Source: Acidaminococcus sp050873445 (GTDB taxonomy: Bacteria; Bacillota; Negativicutes; Acidaminococcales; Acidaminococcaceae). Taken from it: DNA of 31,731 bases. Of this stretch, positions 23,751 through 31,008 are shown one piece after another. The notes under the pieces are model-generated. The model was not told the DNA's origin and searched no databases. It saw only the letters and a program-made list of their open reading frames with translations. The position numbers and the translations under genes are program-made. Positions within the stretch are counted from its first letter, which is position 1, and every line of letters starts with the position of its first letter. The DNA is taken from assembly GCF_050873445.1 (NCBI RefSeq), contig NZ_JBNMIU010000022.1:1-31731 (forward strand), in the 5' to 3' direction.

Positions 23751-26507
23751 TCACAGCAGGCTCCCATAATGCCGGATATACGCCTTCTTGATGCTGGTGG
23801 CCAGCATCATGTACGCCAGCACTACCAGCGCCAGGAACCCGAAATACACCCCCGGCAATGGCAGGAACCCCAGATCTCTGCCCAGGCTCCCTGTAAACGG
23901 AAGCAGGGTGCAGACAGCAATCCCGCCGGTAGTGAGCATGGTCAGGACAGCCGATGCATGGCTCTGGATGAACGGGATTTTCGGTGTCCGGATCATATGG
24001 ATGACCAGAGTCTGGGTCCACATGGATTCCACGAACCATCCGGCCTGGAACAGCGCCATATAGGCCTGCCGCACGTCAAGTCCCGCAAAGGCCCCGGCTG
24101 CGATCTTCGTCCCCGCCGGGATATGATGGAATGTGACCCCGCCGCTGACAAGCTGGGGGCAAATCACGAAATACAGCACCAGATAGGTGATCCAGTCGAA
24201 CACCGAACTGGTAGGCCCCAGCCACAGCATGAAGCTGCCGATGCTGCCGGCATCCCAGTTCCGGGGTACTTTCAGATACTCCTCATCCACGTTGTCCCAG
24301 GGGATGGCGATGCAGGAGATTTCGTACAGCAGGTTCAGGATGATCAGCTGCAGGCTGCTCATGGGCAGGAACGGCAGCAATGCGCTGGCCGCCAGTACCG
24401 AAAACATGTTCCCGAAATTGGAACTGGCTGTCATCTTGATATACTTGATCATATTGGCGTAGGTCTTGCGTCCTTCCACAATGCCCTGTTCCAGCACCAG
24501 CAGGCTCTTCTCCAGCAGGATGATATCGGCGCTTTCCTTGGCAATATCCACGGCGCTGTCCACCGAAATCCCGATATCCGCATTCTTCAGGGCCGGAGCA
24601 TCATTGATGCCGTCACCCATAAAGCCTACCGTATGGCCCCTTGCCTGCAGTGCCTCCACCACCCGAGCTTTCTGGTCCGGTGACAGTTTGGCGAACACCG
24701 TAGTCCGTTCCACTTCGCTTTCCAGGGTCTTCTCATCCATCTTGTCCAGGTCGCTGCCCAGCAAAATGTGTTCTGCCGGAAGCCCCACCTGTCGGCAGAT
24801 GCACCGGGTGGTCTTTTCATTATCCCCGGTCAATACTTTCGTAGTGACTCCGTGTTCCTTCAATGCCGCAATGGCCTGGGCCGCACTGTCCTTGGGCGGA
24901 TCCAGGAAAGCCAGATAGCCCAGCAGCACCATGCCGTTCTCATCCTTCACCCCAAAAGCTCCCACCGGAGAGGGATCGATTTTCCGGGCCAGGGCGATTA
25001 CCCGCATGCCTTCTTCGTTCAGATGGTCCGCCACGCTGCGGAGTTTTTCCCGCAGTCCGTCCGTCAGCGGCAGCGGTTCATGGTTTTGTTCCACATAACC
25101 GCATACCTGCAGCATCTCTTCTACGGCTCCCTTGGTGATCATCTGGGTCCGGCCCCTGGGATCGGTAACCACCACCGACAGTCTCCGGCGAGCGAAATCG
25201 AAGGGAATCTCGTCCACCTTCTTATAGTTCTCGGACAGATCCAGCAGCTGGGGATCTGCATTTTCCTCTTCTTCGGTCTTCATGATAATGGCCCGGTCCA
25301 TAAAGTTCTTGTATCCGGTCTGGAAGTAGCTGTTCAGATATGCATACCGCAGCACCCGCTGGCTTGGCCGGCCCTGGGGATCCAGGTGATATTCCAGCAC
25401 CACCTTGTCCTGGGTCAGGGTCCCGGTCTTATCCGTACACAGCACATCCATGGCCCCGAAGCTCTGGATGGAATTCAGGTTTTTCACCACCGTCTTCTTT
25501 TCCGACATGGAAACGGCACCTTTGGCCAGGCAGGTGGTCACGATCATGGGCAGCATTTCCGGAGTCAGGCCCACTGCCACCGAAATAGCGAACAGGAAGG
25601 CCGCCACCCAGTCCCCCTTGGTGATGCCGTTCACGAAGAAGACCACAGGCACCATGGCCATCATGAAGCGGATCAGCACCCAGGATACGGAATTCACGCC
25701 CTTGGTAAAGTTGGTTTCCGGAGCCTCCTGGGCCATGGAGCTGGTCAGGCTGCCGAACAGGGTTTTATCCCCCGTGCGCAGCACCACACCTGTACCTGAA
25801 CCGGAAATCACATTGGTTCCCATAAAGGCCAGGTTGTCCAGTTCCGTCACAGCCTTGTCACCACTGTTTGCCACTACCGCCGGCACCTTTTCCTGAGGGG
25901 CGCTTTCGCCGGTGAGAGAAGATTGGCTCACAAACAGGTCCCTGGCTTCCAGGATCCGCAGATCCGCCGGTACCATATCGCCGGTGGACAGGAATACCAG
26001 GTCCCCTGCCACCACATCCTGCAGGGAAACTTCCTGACGTTTGCCCTCCCGGATCACCGTACACGTAGTGGTGATCAGTTCCAGCAGTTTCGCTGCCGCA
26101 TCCCCGCTGCGGGCTTCCTGGATGAACCGCAGGCAGCCGGAAACCAGGAGCAGGATCAGGATGATACCCACGGTCACCGGGTTGAAGCTGGCCCAGTCTC
26201 CCGCCCGCCAGGGCAGGATGATATCCGTCACTGTGGAAACCCCGGCCAGCACGAACAGAATCACCGTAAAGGGATTGATGAAGGCTTCCGCCAGCCGTTC
26301 CTGCAGAGACTTTTCCTTTTCCCGGGTTACTTTGTTTTCGCCGTAGGTATCCCGGTTCTTCTCGATCTGATCCGGAGTCAGGCCCTGATCCGCAGAGCCC
26401 AGTTTCTGCAGCAGCTCGTTTTTTTCCAGTCCGGCCATCTGTTTCAGGACGTTCTGGGTTTCCTGAGAAGCCGCCTGGAATTTCAGATTGTAGTTTGCTT
26501 TTTTCAT
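23751..26507 (-). CDS. mgtA: Magnesium-transporting P-type ATPase
   Basis: The 918-residue type IIIB P-type ATPase brings Mg2+ into the cell. It has a cation-ATPase N-terminal domain, the actuator motif LTGESAP, the phosphorylation site LCTDKTGTLTQDK, the hinge FMGDGINDAPALKNADIGIS and a C-terminal block of membrane helices. VAVGLTPEMLPMIVTT before the phosphorylation site is the expected P-type ion-path helix. The ATG at 26507 has AGGAGG close upstream, but most of that site can pair in a hairpin. The 5' leader of about 410 bases carries an M-box riboswitch, which supports Mg2+ as the substrate. Confidence 0.95.
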   Translation of the reverse strand: MKKANYNLKFQAASQETQNVLKQMAGLEKNELLQKLGSADQGLTPDQIEKNRDTYGENKVTREKEKSLQERLAEAFINPFTVILFVLAGVSTVTDIILPWRAGDWASFNPVTVGIILILLLVSGCLRFIQEARSGDAAAKLLELITTTCTVIREGKRQEVSLQDVVAGDLVFLSTGDMVPADLRILEARDLFVSQSSLTGESAPQEKVPAVVANSGDKAVTELDNLAFMGTNVISGSGTGVVLRTGDKTLFGSLTSSMAQEAPETNFTKGVNSVSWVLIRFMMAMVPVVFFVNGITKGDWVAAFLFAISVAVGLTPEMLPMIVTTCLAKGAVSMSEKKTVVKNLNSIQSFGAMDVLCTDKTGTLTQDKVVLEYHLDPQGRPSQRVLRYAYLNSYFQTGYKNFMDRAIIMKTEEEENADPQLLDLSENYKKVDEIPFDFARRRLSVVVTDPRGRTQMITKGAVEEMLQVCGYVEQNHEPLPLTDGLREKLRSVADHLNEEGMRVIALARKIDPSPVGAFGVKDENGMVLLGYLAFLDPPKDSAAQAIAALKEHGVTTKVLTGDNEKTTRCICRQVGLPAEHILLGSDLDKMDEKTLESEVERTTVFAKLSPDQKARVVEALQARGHTVGFMGDGINDAPALKNADIGISVDSAVDIAKESADIILLEKSLLVLEQGIVEGRKTYANMIKYIKMTASSNFGNMFSVLAASALLPFLPMSSLQLIILNLLYEISCIAIPWDNVDEEYLKVPRNWDAGSIGSFMLWLGPTSSVFDWITYLVLYFVICPQLVSGGVTFHHIPAGTKIAAGAFAGLDVRQAYMALFQAGWFVESMWTQTLVIHMIRTPKIPFIQSHASAVLTMLTTGGIAVCTLLPFTGSLGRDLGFLPLPGVYFGFLALVVLAYMMLATSIKKAYIRHYGSLL

Positions 26508-26513
26508 GTTGTT

Positions 26514-26552
26514 CCTCCTAAAGAATTGCGGGGCTCGTTCCCCTCTTTAGGA
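26514..26552 (-). promoter_or_regulatory. Hairpin covering the mgtA ribosome binding site
   Basis: TCCTAAAGA (26544-26552 read leftward) pairs perfectly over 9 bases with TCTTTAGGA (26516-26524), with a GGGG/CCCC inner stem and a 5-base bulge. The Shine-Dalgarno AGGAGG is at 26514-26519, so four of its six bases are in the stem. It could limit translation start after the riboswitch has allowed transcription. Confidence 0.55.
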
Positions 26553-26562
26553 AGCTGTCAAT

Positions 26563-26652
26563 TCAGTCCGGGCGTGAAAGGCAGGACTTTCCAGACCCGC
26601 TTCTTCCGTACCCCGGCCTGTATAATCGACCGCTTCCGCTGGCACTGTCCAT
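26563..26652 (-). CDS. Possible 29-codon upstream ORF in the mgtA leader
   Basis: This ORF reads MDSASGSGRLYRPGYGRSGS then GKSCLSRPD and stops 10 bases before the hairpin that covers the mgtA ribosome binding site. GGGAAGG lies only one base before its ATG, with GGTGG further up, so initiation is uncertain. By analogy with the mgtL leader of enterobacteria, ribosomes on it could alter the hairpin, but no shared sequence is seen. Confidence 0.25.
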   Translation of the reverse strand: MDSASGSGRLYRPGYGRSGSGKSCLSRPD

Positions 26653-26686
26653 GCCTTCCCACCACCTTTCCAGGACTTAAGATTGA

Positions 26687-26723
26687 CAAAAGAAACGCCG
26701 TCCGGGCAACAACCCGAACGGCG
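26687..26723 (-). terminator. M-box expression-platform terminator
   Basis: CGCCGTTCGGG pairs with its near-perfect complement (26696-26723), followed leftward by TTTCTTTTGT. It lies between the M-box aptamer and mgtA, as expected for Mg2+-dependent transcription termination. Confidence 0.85.
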
Positions 26724-26761
26724 AAAAAATCTTTTTTCTTCAATGGAAACAGTTCCATTGC

Positions 26762-26910
26762 CACCGTACGAGCTTTAACTCTACAGGGCGGTGAAACTGC
26801 ATTATGCGGCGCCTTCTTGTTTGACGCAGCCTGTTCAGACCTACGCGGGATGTCTCCATCCTGTTGCGGCAGCAGTCCATATCCCTGTAGGAGCCTTGCC
26901 TACCGGACAC
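26762..26910 (-). promoter_or_regulatory. M-box (ykoK-type) magnesium riboswitch
   Basis: Reading leftward, the conserved 5' block GGTAGGCAAGGCTCCTACAG is followed by GGATATGGACTGCTGCCGC. The distal block GAGTTAAAGCTCGTACGG (26762-26780) matches the conserved 3' AAGCUC-UACG part of the M-box. The spacing of the blocks fits the family. It starts just downstream of a promoter (-10 at 26929), precedes an intrinsic terminator, and the gene controlled is a magnesium ATPase. High Mg2+ is expected to favour termination. Confidence 0.9.
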
Positions 26911-26928
26911 GATTCATTTGATAGCTAC

Positions 26929-26957
26929 ACTATAACCAATAAATAGAAATTTGTCAA
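26929..26957 (-). promoter_or_regulatory. Strong promoter of the mgtA riboswitch transcript
   Basis: A perfect TTGACA (26952-26957) and TATAGT (26929-26934) are separated by exactly 17 bases. The start point is near 26922, some 12 bases before the conserved M-box sequence. Confidence 0.85.
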
Positions 26958-26985
26958 GTTTATTACATTTTTCTTTTTTATTCTT

Positions 26986-27783
26986 TCATTTCCGCCCGAT
27001 CAACAAACAAGACCCCTTCAGCATACTCTTCTCCGCTTCTGCCGGAGTAAGGAACGCGCCATCATCCGTGGGAATCAGTTCTGCCTCCCGGACGCCGCTT
27101 TCCAACACCCGTTTCAGCAAAATGTTCTTGTCCCCGTAAAACCCTCTGGTCATGATGTCGTGGATCACAAACACCCCGCCTTTTTTTACAGTCCGCAGGG
27201 CCTCCAGGATGGCATCCACCCGATCCATGCCCTGCACATGATGGTACACATAGTTGCTCACCACGGCATCGAAGGTTTCATCCGGGAACTCTATCTTCTG
27301 GGCGATGCCGTACATAAATACCGTATGCTTCACGCCTTCTGCCCTGGCGTTGGACTGGCACAGCTTCTGGTCGATGCCCGGCGTCACCTTCTGATCCCAG
27401 GGATCCGTGCCGATGATCATGGCATCGGGATGCCGCCGGGCAATAGCGAGAGCCAGCGCTCCGCTGCCTGTGCCAATATCCAGTACCTTGGCCCTGGGCG
27501 GCAGATCCACCTTGCCGGCCACCCCGGAAATCACCTTCCAGGCAATGCTGCGAGGGTTGTTCAGGTCGAAATCCTGGTATGCCCCGTACCAGCAGTACGT
27601 TTTATAACCGAACCAGAAAGTGGCCATGGAAAAAACGAAGATCAGCACCAGCCGGATGGGCGTGGGCAGGATGCCCAATCCAAATACCCCGAACACAAGA
27701 CCCAGAATCAGCGGTATGGCCGTCCGCTTGATTCCTGTATGCAATACTGTTTCCGGCAGCCAGTTTTTATAATCCGGTTTCAT
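26986..27783 (-). CDS. Membrane-anchored class I SAM-dependent methyltransferase
   Basis: The 265-residue protein has two N-terminal hydrophobic segments (about residues 20-38 and 43-62). A class I methyltransferase domain follows, with motif I VLDIGTGSGALALAIA (about 97-112), an acidic GTDPWD in motif II, and FDAVVSNYVYHHV with LRTVKKGGVFVIHD further on. It resembles the generic Methyltransf_11/25 group; the substrate cannot be told. The membrane anchor suggests a lipid or membrane-associated substrate (inference). The ATG at 27783 has GGAGGTGAT at good spacing. No terminator is visible between its stop and the mgtA promoter. Confidence 0.85.
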   Translation of the reverse strand: MKPDYKNWLPETVLHTGIKRTAIPLILGLVFGVFGLGILPTPIRLVLIFVFSMATFWFGYKTYCWYGAYQDFDLNNPRSIAWKVISGVAGKVDLPPRAKVLDIGTGSGALALAIARRHPDAMIIGTDPWDQKVTPGIDQKLCQSNARAEGVKHTVFMYGIAQKIEFPDETFDAVVSNYVYHHVQGMDRVDAILEALRTVKKGGVFVIHDIMTRGFYGDKNILLKRVLESGVREAELIPTDDGAFLTPAEAEKSMLKGSCLLIGRK

Positions 27784-27825
27784 AAGGATCACCTCCAAGA
27801 AATTCATACCCTTTCGGTGGTTCTT

Positions 27826-27831
27826 ATTATA
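27826..27831 (-). promoter_or_regulatory. Extended -10 promoter of methyltransferase gene
   Basis: TGCTATAAT gives an extended -10 (TATAAT at 27826-27831, leftward). No convincing -35 is seen. It lies between the hisD terminator and the gene. Confidence 0.5.
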
Positions 27832-27857
27832 GCACAAATGTAATCATTTTAAGCACA

Positions 27858-27887
27858 GAAAAAGGAGCTGTGGCGAAACACAGCCCC
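27858..27887 (-). terminator. Intrinsic terminator of the hisD-like gene
   Basis: Leftward stem GGGGCTGTG / CACAGCTCC (27864-27887), loop of 6, followed by TTTTTCTG. Confidence 0.85.
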
Positions 27888-27894
27888 TTTTTCC

Positions 27895-29154
27895 TTAAAA
27901 CCGGCACTTAGCCGCAAATGCGTGGCCTTCCAGTCCTTCACCCTTAGCCATACGGTTCACCAGGGGTGCGATTTTCCTGCTGGCTTCTGCCGTCATGCTC
28001 TGGTGCGTACAGGTCTTCAGGAACGTACCCACATACACCCCGCCCGTATACCGGGCCGCCTTCACCGTGGGCAGGGTATGATTGGTGCCGGAAGCATAGT
28101 CCCCGAACACTTCCGCCGTATTGCCGCCGATGAACAGAGAACCATAGTTGTGCAGCTTTTCGATGACCCCGTCCGCATCCTTCAGGTTCACTTCCAGATG
28201 TTCCGGTGCATAGCTGTTGGCCTTGTCAATGGCTTCATCCAGATTATCCAGCAGCACTACTTCGCCGAAAGTATCCCAGCTCTGCCGGGCAATCCTGGCC
28301 GTAGGCAACCAGGACAGTTCTTCTTCCACTGCCCTGATGGTTTCGTTGGCCACCCGTTCGCTGGTGGTCAGCAGGATGGCCTTGGCGTTGGGATCGTGTT
28401 CCGCCTGGGCCAGCAGGTCCGCTGCCAGTACCTTCGGGTCAGCCTGATCATCACAGATCACCAGCACTTCACTGGGTCCGGCCACAAAATCGATGCCCAC
28501 CTGGCCGTAGCACTGCCGTTTGGCTTCGGCCACGAACTGGTTGCCAGGACCTACGATCATATCCACCGGCTTGATGGTTTCCGTACCATAGGCAAAAGCC
28601 GCAATGGCCTGCACTCCGCCAATGGCATAGATTTCATCGGCCCCGGCCAGATCCATGGCCACCAGAGTGTGCACATTGATGTGCCCCGTCCCATGTGCCA
28701 CAGGAGAAGCCGCCGCAATCCGCTTCACCCCAGCCACCTTGGCCGGCGTAATCAACATCATGGCCGAAGAATACAGGGGGAACCGGCCGCCCGGCACGTA
28801 GCACAGGCAGGACTGCATCGGCAGTACCCGGTGTCCCAAGTGGATCCCCGGCATGGGTTCAAAGTCGGGCAGTTCCTTGATGGTGGCCCGCTGGGCTTCG
28901 GCAAAAGCCCTCAGATTGTGCAGAGCCGCCTTCATATCCTTGATGTCCTGGGCCGGCACCTGATTATAAGCTGCCTGGATTTCTTCCCTGCTCACGCGGA
29001 ACGTATCCCGCACATAGCCGTCGAATTTCTCACTATATTTTTTCAGGGCGGCATCCCCGTCGTTTACCACGTCGTCGATGATGGCAGATACTGTCTTGCG
29101 CAGCTCCCGCCGATCTTCCTTGGTCCGTTCTTTGCCTTCTTTGATATATTTCAT
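27895..29154 (-). CDS. hisD: Histidinol dehydrogenase family protein (stand-alone)
   Basis: The 419-residue protein belongs to the zinc- and NAD-dependent HisD family. Expected residues are present: AGPSEVLVICDD, zinc ligands Gln and His in LLAQAEHDP, the Glu-His general base in YAPEHLEV, Asp and His in DYASGTNH, and the last His in EGLEGHAFA. HisD oxidises histidinol to histidine. No other his gene is nearby; the gene has its own promoter and terminator and is divergent from a MerR-type regulator. The NHTLPTVKAARYTGGVYVGT stretch differs from biosynthetic HisD and resembles HisD-like alcohol dehydrogenases such as sulfopropanediol dehydrogenase, so a catabolic substrate is possible. The ATG at 29154 has GGGAG upstream; longer readings cross the promoter. 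Confidence 0.85.
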   Translation of the reverse strand: MKYIKEGKERTKEDRRELRKTVSAIIDDVVNDGDAALKKYSEKFDGYVRDTFRVSREEIQAAYNQVPAQDIKDMKAALHNLRAFAEAQRATIKELPDFEPMPGIHLGHRVLPMQSCLCYVPGGRFPLYSSAMMLITPAKVAGVKRIAAASPVAHGTGHINVHTLVAMDLAGADEIYAIGGVQAIAAFAYGTETIKPVDMIVGPGNQFVAEAKRQCYGQVGIDFVAGPSEVLVICDDQADPKVLAADLLAQAEHDPNAKAILLTTSERVANETIRAVEEELSWLPTARIARQSWDTFGEVVLLDNLDEAIDKANSYAPEHLEVNLKDADGVIEKLHNYGSLFIGGNTAEVFGDYASGTNHTLPTVKAARYTGGVYVGTFLKTCTHQSMTAEASRKIAPLVNRMAKGEGLEGHAFAAKCRF

Positions 29155-29179
29155 TGGTATATCTCCCTTCTCTTCATCC

Positions 29180-29207
29180 ATTATAAAGAGCTGGCACCCA
29201 AATGCAA
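29180..29207 (-). promoter_or_regulatory. Promoter of the hisD-like gene
   Basis: TTGCAT (29202-29207) and a perfect TATAAT (29180-29185), 16 bases apart, reading leftward. Start near 29173. Confidence 0.7.
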
Positions 29208-29318
29208 GGGCCAGACCCGAAAATGCGATTCCATCGTCCCCTCCCGACCATGCCCAAAGTATACCAGTTCCAGTACGCTCCATGTCAACCTGCTTTTCTT
29301 CGGTAAAGCACAAAAAAC

Positions 29319-29349
29319 GTTGAGCTAACTACAACTTTTGATGTATACT
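29319..29349 (+). promoter_or_regulatory. Promoter and possible operator of MerR-type gene
   Basis: TTGAGC (29320-29325) and TATACT (29344-29349) are 18 bases apart. GTTG (29319-29322) and CAAC (29332-29335), flanked by AAAC and TTTT, form a partly symmetrical element within the spacer. MerR-type proteins bind dyads in such long spacers, so autoregulation is plausible. Confidence 0.45.
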
Positions 29350-29384
29350 GTGAAAAAAGGCTTTTGCAGAAAGGAATCCTCATC

Positions 29385-30620
29385 ATGAAAATCGGTCAAG
29401 CAGGCAAAAAATATGGGATTTCCCGGGATCATCTCTATTACTACATCAACTATGGGCTGCTGGTTCCTCCCAAGTCGGGCAAGCAGTATATTTTCGATGC
29501 GGATACCCTCCACGACCTGGATACCATCCTTTCCCTGCAGCAATTGGGATTCACCCTGGCGGAAATTCATCACATTCTTTCTCTGCACCGGATCACCGAC
29601 GGGGAAAATGCCGACATCCGGGAAGAACTGCTGACCATCTATCAGCATCAGAAAAAGAAATGCCAGCAGGAACTTACGAAAGTGCAGAACCAGGTAGAAG
29701 GTCTGAACCAGAGGATCAAAGAACTGGCAGCCAGACAAAAGGGACCGTCCCGAAAGGTGGGCGTCCCTCTGTCCATGCTGGGCCTGCTGGCCTGCCCACA
29801 CTGCCGCAGGGCCCTGGCATTATCGGACGTATCCATGGACACCCGGTACATCTACCAGGCTGACCTGGCCTGCGAATGCGGCTACCAGGCCCACATCCGG
29901 GATGGCATCCTGGTGACGGAAAACCGCTACACCGACAATGATGATACCCCCGATGTGCACCGGCTCATGTACAAAGACCTGCCCGCCGACATGATCAGCC
30001 TGTTCCAGCAGGCCTACAACTTCATGAACCGTCAGCTGGACAGCATGGGCCTGGAAAGCAAAGTAGTGCTGGAAACCTACGTGAACGCCTGGTTCTTTCT
30101 CTACACCCAGCAGAGCCATTTCCCTGAAAGCGGCCAGTACATCATCGTGGACAAGTACCCCGAGACCCTCTCCATGTACAAGAAACTCATGGAACAGGAA
30201 GGCCATCCCCTGAATATCCTGTACATTGCCGACAGTACACTGCAGCTGCCCCTGCTGCCCCATTGCGTGGACCTGAACCTGGACTTCTTCGCCGCCAACG
30301 AGCACAATTTTTACCGTCCCACCTTCTTCTACGAAGAACTGCTGCCCCTCCTTCGGAAAAATGCAAGGATCCTGGGCACCTACTTCTATTTTGAAGGCGG
30401 CCGGAAATCCATGGAAACCCTGCTCTCCACCTACCCCAAGTGCAGCCCCCACAACTTCAATCTTCCCTATTTCCAGCGCAGCCTGGAAAAATGGGGATTT
30501 ACCCTGGAGCAGTATGAAAACGACGGCCCCAGCTTGGATTCCGGCAACAACATAGGTTTCGGCTTCCATCAGAAGGGTGAGAAATTGTTCCTGTATCCGT
30601 ATGCAGGGAGGAGAAGATAG
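29385..30620 (+). CDS. MerR-type regulator fused to zinc ribbon and methyltransferase-like domain
   Basis: The 411-residue protein starts with a MerR winged helix (KIGQAGKKYGISRDHLYYYI, residues 1-70), with LQQLGFTLAEIHHILSL typical of the family. A coiled coil follows (about 80-118), then a zinc-ribbon-like CPHC (137-140) with CEC (163-165), and a C-terminal domain of about 220 residues. That domain follows the RlmA-type plan of zinc ribbon then methyltransferase, but motif I reads KVVLETYVNAWFFL and lacks the glycine-rich SAM loop. IIVDKYPETLSMYKKL and LYIADSTLQLPL resemble motifs II and III. A ligand-sensing, non-catalytic role is inferred. The ATG at 29385 has AAAGGA 9 bases upstream. It is divergent from the HisD homologue, its most likely target. 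Confidence 0.82.
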   Translation: MKIGQAGKKYGISRDHLYYYINYGLLVPPKSGKQYIFDADTLHDLDTILSLQQLGFTLAEIHHILSLHRITDGENADIREELLTIYQHQKKKCQQELTKVQNQVEGLNQRIKELAARQKGPSRKVGVPLSMLGLLACPHCRRALALSDVSMDTRYIYQADLACECGYQAHIRDGILVTENRYTDNDDTPDVHRLMYKDLPADMISLFQQAYNFMNRQLDSMGLESKVVLETYVNAWFFLYTQQSHFPESGQYIIVDKYPETLSMYKKLMEQEGHPLNILYIADSTLQLPLLPHCVDLNLDFFAANEHNFYRPTFFYEELLPLLRKNARILGTYFYFEGGRKSMETLLSTYPKCSPHNFNLPYFQRSLEKWGFTLEQYENDGPSLDSGNNIGFGFHQKGEKLFLYPYAGRRR

Positions 30621-30621
30621 C

Positions 30622-30655
30622 ATTCGTAGGGACGACCCATAAGGGGCGTCCGAAT
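30622..30655. repeat. Inverted repeat just after the MerR-type gene
   Basis: ATTC (30622-30625) pairs with GAAT (30652-30655), GGACG (30630-30634) with CGTCC (30647-30651), and CCC with GGG, with loop ATAA. No T-run follows, so it is not a standard terminator. Such GTAGGG..CGTCCG hairpins can be dispersed repeats or remnants of small transposable elements. Confidence 0.4.
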
Positions 30656-30712
30656 CAAAGTCGCCCAGAGAGCTAATCCCAGTGGCTGTATAACTTGCAG
30701 GAAGTATCTATA
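30656..30712. other. Non-coding gap
   Basis: No coding, RNA or repeat signal was recognised here. With the remnants that follow, 30621-31301 forms a degraded region between the MerR-type gene and the CRISPR array. Confidence 0.4.
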
Positions 30713-30970
30713 TTACTGGGTAGAGGTGGTTAAATACTGTGTAACCATATCTTTCGGCATGTTACCCTCATCACCTTTTTGAATCCGGCCATCCCCCATT
30801 CCGGTCTCGGGAACTCCAACCTTAAAATTCTCCGGCTCTATGGAACAAATGAACCCGGACTTGACAGTATACTCCTGTTTATGGGATTTCTGATTCTTTG
30901 GGTAGATTTTATCAAGTGTCAGCCGATGAGCAACAAAAAAAACGCCCTCGAAAGGACGGTGAAAAATCAG
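30713..30970 (-). pseudogene. Possible remnant of an unidentified gene
   Basis: A leftward open frame of 85 codons without an early start codon reads ...HRLTLDKIYPKNQKSHKQEY, TVKSGFICSIEPENFKVGVP, ETGMGDGRIQKGDEGNMPKD, MVTQYLTTSTQ, then stop. It looks protein-like in composition but begins inside the terminator of the upstream CPCC gene and has no ribosome binding site. It may be the C-terminal remnant of a deleted gene. The family was not recognised. Confidence 0.3.
30935..30958 (-). terminator. Intrinsic terminator of the CPCC gene
   Basis: Leftward CGTCCT-TTCG-AGGGCG hairpin (a G-U pair forms only in the leftward RNA) followed by eight T (30935-30942). Confidence 0.75.
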
Positions 30971-31008
30971 TTATTCAATTTACAGACCAGGAAAGCTTTC
31001 TTGATTCT

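Noticed and set aside
26558..26764. A 68-codon frame starting GTG across the M-box terminator
   Set aside because: No ribosome binding site, and it runs through a terminator hairpin and the riboswitch end; the shorter ORF at 26563-26652 is the better candidate.
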